DNA of 64,000 bases from contig NZ_CP026003.1 in assembly GCF_003086795.1 (NCBI RefSeq), forward strand, positions 640,503 through 704,502. Direction: 5' to 3'. This document shows positions 45,223 through 56,398 of this stretch, in pieces. Made by a program: the position numbers and the translations under genes. How positions within the stretch are numbered: the stretch's first letter is position 1; every line of letters starts with the position of its first letter. The notes under the pieces were generated by a model. The model was not told the DNA's origin, searched no databases, and was given only the letters and a program-made list of their open reading frames with translations. The DNA is from Stenotrophomonas sp. SAU14A_NAIMI4_5 (GTDB lineage Bacteria; Pseudomonadota; Gammaproteobacteria; Xanthomonadales; Xanthomonadaceae).

Positions 45223-45609
45223 TTACGCCTTCTTGATCAGGAAATCTTCCGGCTTCTTGCCGCCCTTGGCGGTCAGTTCGGCCATCCAGCGCGGCTGCTT
45301 GCCACGGCCGGTCCAGGTTTCCTTCGGGTTGGCCGGATTACGGTACTTCGGGGCAACCTTGCCCAGCTTGCGGCCGGCGGTCTTCGCCGGTGCCTTGGTA
45401 GCCTTCGTCGCCTTGCGGGCGCGCGGGGCAGCCGGGGCATCACCGAACAGTTCCTCGATGGTGTAACCCTCGGCCTTGGCCAGCTTGCTCAGCTGGGCGC
45501 GTACCTTGGTGATCGGGCGACGCTTGGCCACGATGGTCTGCTGCTTCTTGGCGGTACGGATCAGGGCGCCCAGCTCGCGTGCCGACAGGCCGCTCAGGTC
45601 GATGCTCAT
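45223..45609 (-). CDS. H-NS-family nucleoid-associated protein
   Basis: A 128-aa DNA-binding protein. The N-terminal part (about 1-60) is a coiled-coil oligomerisation region, the middle is a lysine/alanine/threonine-rich linker (KATKATKAPAKTAG), and the C-terminal part has the H-NS DNA-binding motif TWTGRGKQPRW. It should silence AT-rich or transferred DNA, for example the less GC-rich O-antigen genes of this window. Xanthomonas relatives include the Xrv proteins. It is a single-gene unit with its own terminator; the leader at 45610-45720 is relatively AT-rich. Confidence 0.92.
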   Translation of the reverse strand: MSIDLSGLSARELGALIRTAKKQQTIVAKRRPITKVRAQLSKLAKAEGYTIEELFGDAPAAPRARKATKATKAPAKTAGRKLGKVAPKYRNPANPKETWTGRGKQPRWMAELTAKGGKKPEDFLIKKA

Positions 45610-45797
45610 CTACGATTACTCCGGAAACTGAATTAGGGACAGGGACGAGCCGGTCCGTGGCGTCGCGGGACAGAATAATGATGAATTAATGCCAGCACAA
45701 ACATCGGCAGTCGCGACATGGCGGCCAGATGGCCCCAATGCGTCTATTTTGACCGGATTATGTCCGGCCGCATTTTGCTGGCGCGCACAAAAAAGGC

Positions 45798-45825
45798 AAA
45801 AAAAGACCGGGGCAGGCCCCGGTCT
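45798..45825 (-). terminator. Rho-independent terminator of proS
   Basis: AGACCGGGGC (45804-45813) pairs with GCCCCGGTCT (45816-45825). On the minus strand it is followed by seven T (complement of 45798-45804). It lies just beyond the proS stop. Confidence 0.92.
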
Positions 45826-45831
45826 CTCTGG

Positions 45832-47523
45832 TCAGCCCTGCAGTCGCTGCAGCAGGGTGGTCTTGTCCAGGCTTTCCGCCTCGCTGGCACGGCGCGAACG
45901 GTATTCGAACGTGCCGGCGGCCAGGCCGCGTTCGCTGACCACGACCCGGTGCGGGACGCCTATCAGTTCCATGTCGGCGAACATGGCGCCCGGGCGCAGG
46001 CCACGGTCGTCCAGCGCCGCATCCAGGCCCGCATCGCGCAGTTCCTGCAGCAGGCCGGCCGCCGCTTCGGCCACGCCGGCGTCGCCCTTCGGGTTGATCA
46101 CGCACACTACCACCTGCCACGGCGCCATCGCCTCGGGCCAGATGATGCCGGCGTCATCGTGGTTCTGTTCGATCGCCGCAGCGACCACGCGGGAAATGCC
46201 GATGCCGTAGCAGCCCATCGCCATCACCGCGGCCTTGCCGTTCTCGTCCAGCACGGTGGCGTCGAGCGCGGCGGCGTACTTGCGGCCCAGCTGGAAGACG
46301 TGGCCGACCTCGATGCCGCGGGCGATCTTCAGCTCGCCGCCATCGACGGCGCGGTCACCGGCCTGCACGTTGCGGATGTCAGCCACTTCCGGCTCGGCCA
46401 GGTCGCGGCCCCAGTTGACGCCGGCCAGGTGGAAACCGGCCTCATTGGCGCCGACCACGAAGTCGGCCATGGCCGCCACTTCACGGTCGGCGATCACGCG
46501 GATGGCCTTGGCCGGGGCGACCGGGCCGAGGAAGCCCGGCACGCTGCCCAGGTACTCGGCGATCTCCGCCTCGCTGGCGAAGCGCTGGTCTTCCAGGCCG
46601 GCGACCTTGCCCAGCTTGATCTCGTTGACGTCATGGTCGCCGCGGACCAGGGCCAGCACGAAGCCGGCTTCGGTCATCAGCGCCACCGACTTCACGGTGC
46701 GGGTCAGGTCGAGGCCGAGCAGGGCAGCGACGTCCTCGCAGGTCTTCTGCGTGGGGGTTTCCACCTTGCGGATGGCTTCAGTGGCAGCCGCGCGCGGTGC
46801 CGGGTCAGCGGCCACGGCCGCTTCCATGTTGGCGGCATAATCCGAGCCGGTGGAGAACACCAGCGCGTCTTCGCCCGAATCGGCGATCACGTGGAATTCC
46901 TGCGAGGCATCACCACCGATGGCACCGGAATCGGCCTGGACCATGCGGAAATCGAGGCCGAGGCGAGTGAAGATGCGGCTGTAGGCCGCCTTCATGTTTT
47001 CGTATTCGCGCACCAGGCAGTCATCGTGCAGGTGGAACGAATACGCATCCTTCATCAGGAATTCGCGCGCGCGCATCACGCCGAAACGCGGGCGGATCTC
47101 GTCGCGGAACTTGGTCTGGATCTGGTAGAAGTTGACCGGCAGCTGTTTGTAGCTGGACAGCTCGCTGCGCGCGAAATCGCAGGCCGCTTCTTCAGCGGTG
47201 GGGCTGTAGCAGAAGGTCTGTTCCTTGCGGTCCTTGATCTTCAGCAGCTGCGGGCCGAACTTCTCCCAGCGGCCGGTCTGCTCCCACAGTTCCTTCGGCT
47301 GGATGGTCGGAATCTGGAATTCGACGGCGCCGGCGCGGTCCATTTCCTCGCGCACGATGCGCTCGACCTTGCGCAGCACGCGCAGGCCCAGCGGCGACCA
47401 GGTGTACAGGCCCGATGCCAGCTTGCGGATCATGCCCGCCCGCAGCATCAACCGGTGGCTGGTCAGCTCGGCATCGCTGGGGGTTTCCTTGGTGGTGTGC
47501 AGGTGGAACTGGGAGAGGCGCAT
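45832..47523 (-). CDS. proS: Prolyl-tRNA synthetase
   Basis: A 563-aa class II aminoacyl-tRNA synthetase of the bacterial type with an editing insertion. [20 protein letters not shown] is the usual start; motif 2 is seen around [21 protein letters not shown], the YbaK-like editing domain spans about 230-390, and motif 3 is in [13 protein letters not shown]. The C-terminal anticodon-binding domain follows. It stands alone with its own terminator; a large repeat block precedes it. Confidence 0.97.
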   Translation of the reverse strand: MRLSQFHLHTTKETPSDAELTSHRLMLRAGMIRKLASGLYTWSPLGLRVLRKVERIVREEMDRAGAVEFQIPTIQPKELWEQTGRWEKFGPQLLKIKDRKEQTFCYSPTAEEAACDFARSELSSYKQLPVNFYQIQTKFRDEIRPRFGVMRAREFLMKDAYSFHLHDDCLVREYENMKAAYSRIFTRLGLDFRMVQADSGAIGGDASQEFHVIADSGEDALVFSTGSDYAANMEAAVAADPAPRAAATEAIRKVETPTQKTCEDVAALLGLDLTRTVKSVALMTEAGFVLALVRGDHDVNEIKLGKVAGLEDQRFASEAEIAEYLGSVPGFLGPVAPAKAIRVIADREVAAMADFVVGANEAGFHLAGVNWGRDLAEPEVADIRNVQAGDRAVDGGELKIARGIEVGHVFQLGRKYAAALDATVLDENGKAAVMAMGCYGIGISRVVAAAIEQNHDDAGIIWPEAMAPWQVVVCVINPKGDAGVAEAAAGLLQELRDAGLDAALDDRGLRPGAMFADMELIGVPHRVVVSERGLAAGTFEYRSRRASEAESLDKTTLLQRLQG

Positions 47524-47584
47524 CGGCGGCTTCGGATAACGGCAGAGACGCCTATTCTGCCAGCCCGGCCGGGGGTTTGTACCG

Positions 47585-47603
47585 GCAGGGCTTGCAGCCC
47601 TGC
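47585..47603. repeat. GCAGGGCT-N3-AGCCCTGC palindrome, copy 3
   Basis: Same as 4416-4434, including the following ACCCGCAGAATCAACG. With 48158-48176 it brackets two nested palindromes. Confidence 0.8.
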
Positions 47604-47648
47604 ACCCGCAGAATCAACGTCAACGTCAAAAGCTGGCTATCCGTGGGT

Positions 47649-47832
47649 AGGCGGGGTGGGTCCGGTTGAGGGGGACGCCGTAAACCCCCCTCCGGGGTCC
47701 GGCCCAGCCGCTGGCGGCTGTGCGTTCGGGCGCTTGCGAAGCAGTGCTTCGCAAGCAAAGCGCCCTCACCCATGGGGGCTTGGTCGCGCCATCCATGGCG
47801 CTCACACCCCCTCAACCGGACCCACCCCGCCT
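47649..47832. repeat. Nested palindrome, copy C: 26-bp perfect arms, enlarged core
   Basis: Arms 47649-47674 and 47807-47832 are perfectly complementary. The 132-bp interior begins ACGCCGTAAACCC and ends with CATGGGGGCTTGGTCGC and CATGGCGCTCAC, the two ends of the 52-bp core. It is interrupted by about 80 bp that also occurs in copy E (for example CCGGGGTCCGGCCCAGCCGC) and that carries its own GCGAAGCA/TGCTTCGC hairpin. Confidence 0.8.
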
Positions 47833-47862
47833 TCGACAGGCCTCCGCGATCTGTCGGAGCAC

Positions 47863-47901
47863 GGGGTCGGATCCCGTTGCTGCGCAACGGGCTCTGACCC
47901 C
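47863..47901. repeat. 39-base palindrome, type GGGGTC...GACCCC, copy 2
   Basis: Arms 47863-47880 and 47884-47901 around TGC; the unit is the exact reverse complement of 29662-29700. Confidence 0.85.
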
Positions 47902-47931
47902 ATCTGAATATCGATATCTGAGAGAAAAATC

Positions 47932-47955
47932 GTGTCGACCAAGGTCGACACCTAC
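47932..47955. repeat. GTGTCGACC palindrome ending in CTAC
   Basis: GTGTCGACC (47932-47940), AA, GGTCGACAC (47943-47951), then CTAC. The inverse strand reads GTAG first, so it is another GTAG-headed palindrome; a GTGCCAACC variant is at 51356-51379. Confidence 0.8.
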
Positions 47956-48005
47956 CAAAAGCTGCACATCGCCCTTACCAACGGCCGCGTGAAACTGTCG
48001 AAGGC

Positions 48006-48101
48006 GGGGCACTGTGGGTTTGCGGGGTGTGAGCCGCATGGATGCGGCGACCAAGCCCCCATGGACGGGTTTACGGCGTCCCCGCAAACCCACAGTGCCC
48101 C
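48006..48101. repeat. Nested palindrome, copy D: 22-bp perfect arms around a 52-bp core
   Basis: Arms 48006-48027 and 48080-48101 are perfectly complementary. The core 48028-48079 (TGTGAGCCGCATGGATGCGG ... TTTACGGCGT) has the same length as in copies A and B. The right arm and following CATCCCACGGAATGCCG also occur at copy E. Confidence 0.82.
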
Positions 48102-48157
48102 GGCATCCCACGGAATGCCGCTCTGGCTCTGGCCGTTGCCTTGGCTTGCAAGCAGGT

Positions 48158-48176
48158 GCAGGGCTGCAAGCCCTGC
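48158..48176. repeat. GCAGGGCT-N3-AGCCCTGC palindrome, copy 4
   Basis: Inverted partner of 47585-47603, with GCA in the loop, 11 bases before the DUF4124 stop codon. Confidence 0.8.
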
Positions 48177-48187
48177 CGAAAAACCCC

Positions 48188-48565
48188 TTAACCCGCCGGC
48201 GGGCAGTACGCCTTGATCGCCGCTTCGGCCAACCCCTTCTGCGCGCTGCGCTGCTCCGGCGTCAACGCGGTATCGGCCTTGCCGTCCCCGTCGGTGTCCT
48301 GCATGACCTCCCCGTTGCCGTCCAGCAGGGCCACGTTGGCGCGGGCGGTGCTGCACTTCTCCGGCACCGGCTTGGCCTCGCTGGCCTCTGCCGCGGGCGC
48401 CTGGCCGCCGCGGGCCTGCTCCCGGGTTTCGTATTTGCCCCCGGCCGGCGGCGTCTCCGAATACTGGGTCACGCCCTTGGCATCCTTCCATTTGTAGACG
48501 GGCCCGGCCACCGCGTTGGCACTGGCCAACAGCAGCAGGCATCCCAGGCAGGACAAGGCACGCAT
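48188..48565 (-). CDS. DUF4124-domain exported protein
   Basis: A 125-aa protein with a signal peptide (MRALSCLGCLLLLASANAVA, cleavage after AVA or VAG) and a DUF4124 start, GPVYKWKDAKGVTQYSETPP. The rest is low-complexity and ends with a region containing a conserved-looking pair of cysteines (about residues 85 and 120). The family is periplasmic and of unknown function. ATG 48565 is chosen because it begins the signal peptide and GGAG lies just upstream; the frame is open to 48607. It is divergent from pssA. Confidence 0.8.
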   Translation of the reverse strand: MRALSCLGCLLLLASANAVAGPVYKWKDAKGVTQYSETPPAGGKYETREQARGGQAPAAEASEAKPVPEKCSTARANVALLDGNGEVMQDTDGDGKADTALTPEQRSAQKGLAEAAIKAYCPPAG

Positions 48566-48645
48566 GGCAAACTCCGCAGAATGGGCGTAGAACGCCGATT
48601 GCAGCATTGCCGCCGACGGCTGGCAAGTCGATTAAACTGGATTCC

Positions 48646-49422
48646 ATGGACCCGATCACACCGCCGCCGCGCTCGCGCACGATTTACCTGCTGCCCAACC
48701 TGTTCACCACCGCCGGCCTGTTTTCCGGCTTCTACGCGATCATCGCGGCGGCCAATGGCGATTTCGTCAATGCCAGCATCGCCGTGTTCGTGGCAGCGGT
48801 GATGGATGGCCTGGACGGTCGCGTCGCGCGCCTGACCGGCACCAGCAGCGAGTTCGGCGTGCAGTACGACTCGTTGGCCGACCTGGTCAGCTTCGGCATG
48901 GCCCCGGCGCTGGTGATGTACCACTGGTCGCTGTCGGAGCTGAAGTACGACGGCGAACTGCTCGGCCGCCTCGGCTGGGCGGTCGCCTTCCTGTATGCCG
49001 CCTGCGCGGCGCTGCGCCTGGCCCGCTTCAATACCCAGGTGGCGGTGGTCGACAAGCGCTGGTTCGTCGGCCTGGCCAGCCCGGCCGCGGCCGGCCTGAT
49101 GATGTCCTTCGTCTGGGCCTTCGCCGATGGCGGCCTGGGCTGGAATGGCAACGAGCTGCGCTTCGTCGCGCTGGCCGTCACCGTGGTCGCGGCCCTGCTG
49201 ATGGTCAGCCGCATCCGCTTCTGGAGCTTCAAGGGCGGTGCCGCCAAGGGCACCCGTTCCGACCGTGTGCCGTTCCTGGTGCTGGCGCTGGTGCCGATCG
49301 CCATCGCCATCGCGGTCATCGACCTGCCGCGCGTGCTGTTCGTGGTGGGCATCCTCTACGCGCTGTCCGGCCCGGTGATGTGGGCCCTGCAGCGCCTGCG
49401 CAAGAAGCCAGAGGCGGCGTGA
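48646..49422 (+). CDS. pssA: CDP-diacylglycerol-serine O-phosphatidyltransferase
   Basis: A 258-aa membrane enzyme making phosphatidylserine, the precursor of phosphatidylethanolamine. The CDP-alcohol phosphotransferase motif is complete: DGLDGRVARLTGTSSEFGVQ followed by YDSLADLVSFG. About seven hydrophobic segments follow. This is the integral-membrane type II form rather than the E. coli type. ATG 48646 starts MDPITPPPRSRTIYLLPNLF; the upstream ATG at 48607 is less likely. It overlaps the next gene by four bases (GTGA). Confidence 0.92.
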   Translation: MDPITPPPRSRTIYLLPNLFTTAGLFSGFYAIIAAANGDFVNASIAVFVAAVMDGLDGRVARLTGTSSEFGVQYDSLADLVSFGMAPALVMYHWSLSELKYDGELLGRLGWAVAFLYAACAALRLARFNTQVAVVDKRWFVGLASPAAAGLMMSFVWAFADGGLGWNGNELRFVALAVTVVAALLMVSRIRFWSFKGGAAKGTRSDRVPFLVLALVPIAIAIAVIDLPRVLFVVGILYALSGPVMWALQRLRKKPEAA

Positions 49423-49925
49423 GCGAGGACCTGCCCGTGTTGTGGTCCCCGGCCCAGCAGGCCTGGCTGCAGGCCATGGGCTACACCGTCTTCCACGATG
49501 GCCAGCTGGCCGCCGAGCTGGACGCGGCCCTGCAGCTGAGCGTGGCCGAGGCCGAAGCCGCGGCCGCACCGGTGCGCAGTGAAGCGCCACGGCAGCCGCA
49601 ACGCCAGGCCGATGCGCCGACCGAACGCGCACCGGCCCCGTACGAACGCCCGGCACCGCCCGTTCGCACCACCCCGGTGGCGGCGCCGGATACGGCGCCG
49701 GCCGCATCGCGGCCGCTGCCCGGCGGCAACGCCCGGCAGCCGTCGGTACGCCTGCCTGACCGCCTGCAGATCGCGCTGCTGCGCGCATCGGGCTGCAACC
49801 CGAATGACCCGGCCACGCAGGCCCTGATGGACAGCTGGCCGCTGGAACAGCTGCGCCGCGATCCGAAGGCAAAGCGCGCGCTGTGGCCGCAGCTGCGCGC
49901 GCTGCGCAAGCGGGGCGCGCCGTGA
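49419..49925 (+). CDS. holD: Probable DNA polymerase III psi subunit (cryptic HolD)
   Basis: A 168-aa protein starting at GTG 49419, within the pssA stop. The N-terminal segment PAQQAWLQAMGYTVF (11-25), a Pro/Ala-rich linker (about 46-110) and a C-terminal helix-rich part (111-168) are visible. The end, PLEQLRRDPKAKRALWPQLR (141-160), resembles the end of E. coli psi, where a leucine, Arg/Ala pairs and ALWQQ recur in the same order. Position is decisive: psi lies directly upstream of rimI in E. coli, and the cryptic Pseudomonas psi was found next to rimI. Psi links the clamp loader to chi and SSB; chi (holC) lies in this window at 54294. The call rests on recalled sequence and synteny, so it remains probable rather than sure. 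Confidence 0.68.
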   Translation: MSEDLPVLWSPAQQAWLQAMGYTVFHDGQLAAELDAALQLSVAEAEAAAAPVRSEAPRQPQRQADAPTERAPAPYERPAPPVRTTPVAAPDTAPAASRPLPGGNARQPSVRLPDRLQIALLRASGCNPNDPATQALMDSWPLEQLRRDPKAKRALWPQLRALRKRGAP

Positions 49926-50419
49926 GTGCGGTCGCCCGGCCGGGCCCGGTGTCGATGCGCGCCCTGCGCGAAAGCGACCTCAATGCGGTGATGGCCATCG
50001 AAGTGCGTGGCTATCCGTACCCCTGGACCCGCGGCATCTTCCTGGACTGCCTGCGCGCCGGCTACCCCGGCCTGGCCATGGAACGCGACGGCCTGCTGAT
50101 CGGCTACGGCGTGCTGAGCCTGGCCGCCGATGAAGCCCACGTGCTCAACATCTGCATCGATCCGCTGGAGCAGTCGCATGGCCTCGGCCGGCAGCTGATG
50201 CGCGCACTGGTGCGCCTGGCCGGTGACCGTGGCGCGCAGCGCGTTTTCCTGGAAGTGCGGCCGTCCAATACCCCGGCGCTGGCGCTGTACCACAGCGAAG
50301 GGTTCAACGAGATCGGCCGCCGCCCGCGCTATTACCCGGCCGCCAACGGTCGTGAGGATGCGCTGGTGATGGCGATCGAGCTGGTCAACGACGACCTGCA
50401 GACGATGCCGCCGCTGTAA
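49922..50419 (+). CDS. rimI: Ribosomal protein S18-alanine N-acetyltransferase
   Basis: A 165-aa GNAT enzyme that acetylates the N-terminal alanine of ribosomal protein S18. The acetyl-CoA loop is QSHGLGRQLMRAL, the substrate side has EVRGYPYPWTRGIF, and the C-terminal FNEIGRRPRYYP is typical of RimI. It starts at GTG 49922, overlapping the putative psi gene by four bases, so pssA, psi and rimI form a translationally linked series. Confidence 0.92.
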   Translation: MSAVARPGPVSMRALRESDLNAVMAIEVRGYPYPWTRGIFLDCLRAGYPGLAMERDGLLIGYGVLSLAADEAHVLNICIDPLEQSHGLGRQLMRALVRLAGDRGAQRVFLEVRPSNTPALALYHSEGFNEIGRRPRYYPAANGREDALVMAIELVNDDLQTMPPL

Positions 50420-50429
50420 CGGAGAGGGA

Positions 50430-50453
50430 TTGCCGGCCAGCGGCCGGCACTAC
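50430..50453. repeat. SMAG-like palindrome (GTAGTGCCGGCC type)
   Basis: TTGCCGGCCAGCGGCCGGCA then CTAC, as at 4650-4672. It lies between the convergent rimI and EamA genes. Confidence 0.75.
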
Positions 50454-50464
50454 CGATGGGTGGT

Positions 50465-51286
50465 TTACGCCATCCGCAGCGCCAGCACGCCAGCCACGAT
50501 CAAGCCCGCCGCCAGCCAGCGCACCCGTGGCACGCGCTCGCGCAGCACGAACACCGAGATCAGCAGCGCGAACAGGATCGACGATTCGCGTAGTGCCGAC
50601 ACCATCGCCACCGGCACCTGGGTCATCGCCCACAGCGCCATCGCATAGGACGCGGTGGTGCCGACACCACCGGCCAGGCCCAGCGGCCAATGCTGGCGCG
50701 CGTAGGCCAGCACTGCGCCACGTCGGGTGTACAGCGCCCATGCCGGCAGCGGCAGGCCTGACAGCAGGAACAGCCACAGCGTGTAGGCCAGCGCGCTGCC
50801 GGACTGGCGTGCGCCCTGTGCATCGACCAGCGTGTAGGTGGCGATCATCAACGCCGTCAGCAGTGGCAGGCCGAGCTGGCCGCGACGTGCGCCCAGCGCC
50901 ATGCACAGGATGCCGGTGCTGACCAGGACCACGCCCAGCCACGCCGCTGGCGGCAACGACTGGCCGAACAGGCTGCCGGCCAATGCGACCAGGATCGGCG
51001 CGCAACCGCGCATCAGCGGGTAGGCCAGGCTCATGTCCACCTGCTGGTAGCAGCGTGCGACCAGGCCGTAATAGGTCACCTGCAGCAGCACCGACGCCGC
51101 CAGCCACGGCCAGCTGTCCGCCGCGGGCATGGGCAGCAAGGGCAGGGCGGCAGCTGAGAGCAGCGCGGCGCTGCCGGTCACCAGCACCGTGCCGAGAAAT
51201 TTGTCCGGCCCGCGTTTGACGATCGCGTTCCAGCTGGCATGCAGGGCAGCAGCGGCCAGGACCAGCAGGAAGAGGGAAAGCGGCAT
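50465..51286 (-). CDS. EamA-family (DMT) transporter
   Basis: A 273-aa inner-membrane protein with about ten hydrophobic segments in two EamA repeats. LHASWNAIVKRGPDKF in the first repeat and ALRESSILFALLISVFVLRE in the second are typical of drug/metabolite transporters that export small molecules. Substrate unknown. ATG 51286 starts MPLSLFLLVLAAAALHASWN, directly with the first membrane segment; the longer frame to 51568 belongs to the valS shadow. Confidence 0.88.
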   Translation of the reverse strand: MPLSLFLLVLAAAALHASWNAIVKRGPDKFLGTVLVTGSAALLSAAALPLLPMPAADSWPWLAASVLLQVTYYGLVARCYQQVDMSLAYPLMRGCAPILVALAGSLFGQSLPPAAWLGVVLVSTGILCMALGARRGQLGLPLLTALMIATYTLVDAQGARQSGSALAYTLWLFLLSGLPLPAWALYTRRGAVLAYARQHWPLGLAGGVGTTASYAMALWAMTQVPVAMVSALRESSILFALLISVFVLRERVPRVRWLAAGLIVAGVLALRMA

Positions 51287-51308
51287 CACCCGATGATGCC
51301 ATGTGGCA

Positions 51309-51347
51309 GAAATGGAAACGCCGGGCAATGCCCGGCGTTTCCATTTC
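51309..51347. repeat. Long palindrome with 19-bp perfect arms
   Basis: GAAATGGAAACGCCGGGCA (51309-51327), A, TGCCCGGCGTTTCCATTTC (51329-51347). It combines a SMAG-like centre with AT-rich ends and lies downstream of valS and upstream of the EamA gene on the same strand. Confidence 0.8.
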
Positions 51348-51355
51348 CGCGTTGG

Positions 51356-51379
51356 TAGATGCCAACCTTGGTTGGCACC
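51356..51379. repeat. GTAG-headed palindrome (GCCAACC/GGTTGGC)
   Basis: GTAGAT, then GCCAACC (51361-51367), TT, GGTTGGC (51370-51376), then ACC. It is related to the GTGTCGACC palindrome at 47932 and to the palindrome closing the 21-bp array at 12816. It lies 14 bases after the valS stop codon. Confidence 0.7.
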
Positions 51380-51392
51380 CGGACCGCAGGCG

Positions 51393-54221
<2,829 letters not shown>

Positions 54222-54293
54222 GCGGGGGAACCAGAAGGTAATCGTTGAAGGATCAGGGCAGCGGGACGGCCCATCAAGGGGGCCACGCCGCGC

Positions 54294-54719
54294 TCACATG
54301 TCGTGCTTGTTCAGGTCGTAGCCGGCGGTCTTGTACTGGCGCCAGCGCTCGCGCAGCGGTTCGCGCGCTTCCGGGTCGGCCGGCACCACTTCCAGCACGC
54401 GCTCGCACTGGCCCAGCCAGGGTTCGTCGCGCAGGTTGATGACCAGCGGGCGCATCGGCGCCTCGTCACCGGGGATGGAAATCAGCACCACGGCCTCTTC
54501 CTCGTCCACGTCCTCGCCGACGATCTGGTGCGGGATGTAGGCATCCTCGTCGAACGACCAGAGCAGTTCGTCCAGCTCTTCGGCCTGGGCCTGGTCGCGG
54601 GCCAGCACCAGGGCGGGCAGCCCGGCATCGTTGGCCTTGCGCGCCAGTTCGCAGACCAGGCGCAGCGGCTCGGTCAGGAAACGGGGCTTGGCGATCAGGT
54701 AGAAATCAGCGCGGGGCAT
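54294..54719 (-). CDS. holC: DNA polymerase III chi subunit
   Basis: A 141-aa clamp-loader accessory protein that contacts SSB and psi. MPRADFYLIAKPRFLTEPLR at the N-terminus, LDELLWSFDEDAYIPHQIVG in the middle and ERWRQYKTAGYDLNKHDM at the C-terminus are typical. It lies between pepA and valS, its usual place. A candidate psi gene is 4.4 kb away on the other strand. Confidence 0.95.
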   Translation of the reverse strand: MPRADFYLIAKPRFLTEPLRLVCELARKANDAGLPALVLARDQAQAEELDELLWSFDEDAYIPHQIVGEDVDEEEAVVLISIPGDEAPMRPLVINLRDEPWLGQCERVLEVVPADPEAREPLRERWRQYKTAGYDLNKHDM

Positions 54720-54815
54720 GGCAGGGTCCGGGTCGGGCAGGGGCCCGGCGTGCCGGGCAGGGGCAGGCCGGAGGATGCCCCGGCCGGCGGGCGCCGGCCA
54801 GGGGCAGGTACGGCA

Positions 54816-56294
54816 TCAGGCGCGGGCGACCTGGTCCAGCAGCCACTGGCTCAGCAGGCCGACCGGGCGGCCGGTGGCCATGCCACGCTTGCCTTCGTCG
54901 CTGGCCACGCCGGCGATGTCCAGGTGAGCCCAGCGCTGGCCTTCGGCGAAGCGCGACAGGAAGCAGCCGGCGGTGATGGCGCCGGCCCAGCGGCCGCCGA
55001 TGTTGTAGACGTCGGCGAAGCTGGAATCCAGCATCGGCTGGTACTCATCCCACAGCGGCAGGCGCCAGGCGCGGTCGAACACGTGCTCGCCGGCGGCCAG
55101 CAGCTCGTTGGCCAGGTCGTCGTGCTTGCTCATCAGGCCGGCGGTCTGGTGGCCCAGGGCAACCAGGCAGGCGCCGGTCAGGGTGGCCACGTCAACCAGG
55201 GCGGCCGGCTCGAAGCGCTGCGCGTAGGTCAGCGCGTCGCACAGGATCAGGCGGCCTTCGGCGTCGGTGTTGCCGACTTCGATGGTCTTGCCCGACATCG
55301 AGGTGATCACGTCGGACGGGCGGTAGGCATTGCCGTCGATGGCGTTTTCCACCGCCGGCACGACCACCACCAGGTTCAGCGGCAGCTTGGCCTTCACGGC
55401 AGCGACGAAGGTGCCGATGACGTTGGCGCCACCGCACATGTCGTACTTCATCTCCTCGATGCCGCCCTGGGTCTTCAGGTTGACGCCACCGGTATCGAAG
55501 GTGATGCCCTTGCCGACCAGCACGTACGGCTTGGCGTCGCCGCCACCGGTCCACTTCAGCACGACCAGGCGCGGGCGGTTGGCCGAACCACGGGCCACGG
55601 CCAGCAGCGAGCCCATGCCCAGCGCTTCCATCTGGTGCTCGTCGAGGATCTCGGCTTCGGCGCCGTCGTGCTCGCCGGCGAACTTCACGCCCACTTCAGC
55701 CAGGTAGGCCGGGGTGCAGTAGTTCGGCGGCAGGTTGCCCAGCTCGCGGGCGAACTCGACACCGGCAGCGATGGCCTGGCCCTGGGCCAGGGCCTGGGCG
55801 TCGTCGCCGGCGATGGCCAGCTGGGCCAGGCCGGCGTCATCGGCCTTCTTCTTGCCCAGGGTGACGGTGTAGCGGTAGGCGGCGTGGTCGGCGGCGATCA
55901 CCGCCTGGCGGATCGCCCAGGCCGCGTCGCGGTCCTTCACGGCCACTTCGGACAGGGTGAACAGCGCGCTGCGGGCGGCGCCGGCCTTGAGCGCGCGCAC
56001 GGCGTCGCCGACGGCCTTCAGGTACTGCGGCACGCCGAAACGGGCGGCTTCGCCGAGGCCGACCACCAGCACGCGCGGGGCGCTGACGCCCGGCAGGTCA
56101 TGCAGCAGGGTGGTGGCGCCGGTCTTGCCGGACAGGTCGCCGCGCTGGGCCAGGGCGGCCAGGCGGCCACCGCTGGCGGCGTCCAGGGCCTGGGCGGCCG
56201 GGGTCAGTGAGTGGTCGGCATAGGCGCCGACGACCAGGCAGTCGACGCCGGCGGCGGCCGGCGCGAGGTGGTTCAGGGTGAATTCGAGGGCCAT
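54816..56294 (-). CDS. pepA: Leucyl aminopeptidase (M17)
   Basis: A 492-aa hexameric zinc/manganese aminopeptidase. The metal site is seen in [25 protein letters not shown] and the signature [10 protein letters not shown]; the C-terminal catalytic domain is standard. In E. coli PepA also binds DNA. ATG 56294 starts [20 protein letters not shown]; the extra ten codons upstream are not conserved. It is divergent from lptF with 104 bases between them. Confidence 0.96.
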   Translation of the reverse strand: MALEFTLNHLAPAAAGVDCLVVGAYADHSLTPAAQALDAASGGRLAALAQRGDLSGKTGATTLLHDLPGVSAPRVLVVGLGEAARFGVPQYLKAVGDAVRALKAGAARSALFTLSEVAVKDRDAAWAIRQAVIAADHAAYRYTVTLGKKKADDAGLAQLAIAGDDAQALAQGQAIAAGVEFARELGNLPPNYCTPAYLAEVGVKFAGEHDGAEAEILDEHQMEALGMGSLLAVARGSANRPRLVVLKWTGGGDAKPYVLVGKGITFDTGGVNLKTQGGIEEMKYDMCGGANVIGTFVAAVKAKLPLNLVVVVPAVENAIDGNAYRPSDVITSMSGKTIEVGNTDAEGRLILCDALTYAQRFEPAALVDVATLTGACLVALGHQTAGLMSKHDDLANELLAAGEHVFDRAWRLPLWDEYQPMLDSSFADVYNIGGRWAGAITAGCFLSRFAEGQRWAHLDIAGVASDEGKRGMATGRPVGLLSQWLLDQVARA

Positions 56295-56398
56295 TGAGCA
56301 GATTCCATTGGCGAGTCCGTACAATCGCAGGCCGTTTACGCCCAGACAGTAGACTGGGCGGCACCGCGAACGAACCCCAGAGTTTAAACCACCGCCCC

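Larger units (their letters stand above)
47524..48187. other. Gene-free stretch rich in nested palindromes
   Basis: Between the proS start and the DUF4124 gene are, in order: a GCAGGGCT-N3-AGCCCTGC palindrome (47585-47603), nested palindrome C (47649-47832), a GGGGTC...GACCCC palindrome (47863-47901), a GTGTCGACC palindrome (47932-47955), nested palindrome D (48006-48101) and an inverted GCAGGGCT palindrome (48158-48176). No gene was accepted here; the proS promoter must lie near 47530-47580. Confidence 0.75.

Noticed and set aside
45718-47907. Plus-strand open frame of 729 codons
   Set aside because: Antisense to proS and running into palindromic repeats; no recognisable domain.
47552-48111. 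Short open frames upstream of proS
   Set aside because: They are translations of palindromes C and D and related repeats, seen on both strands.
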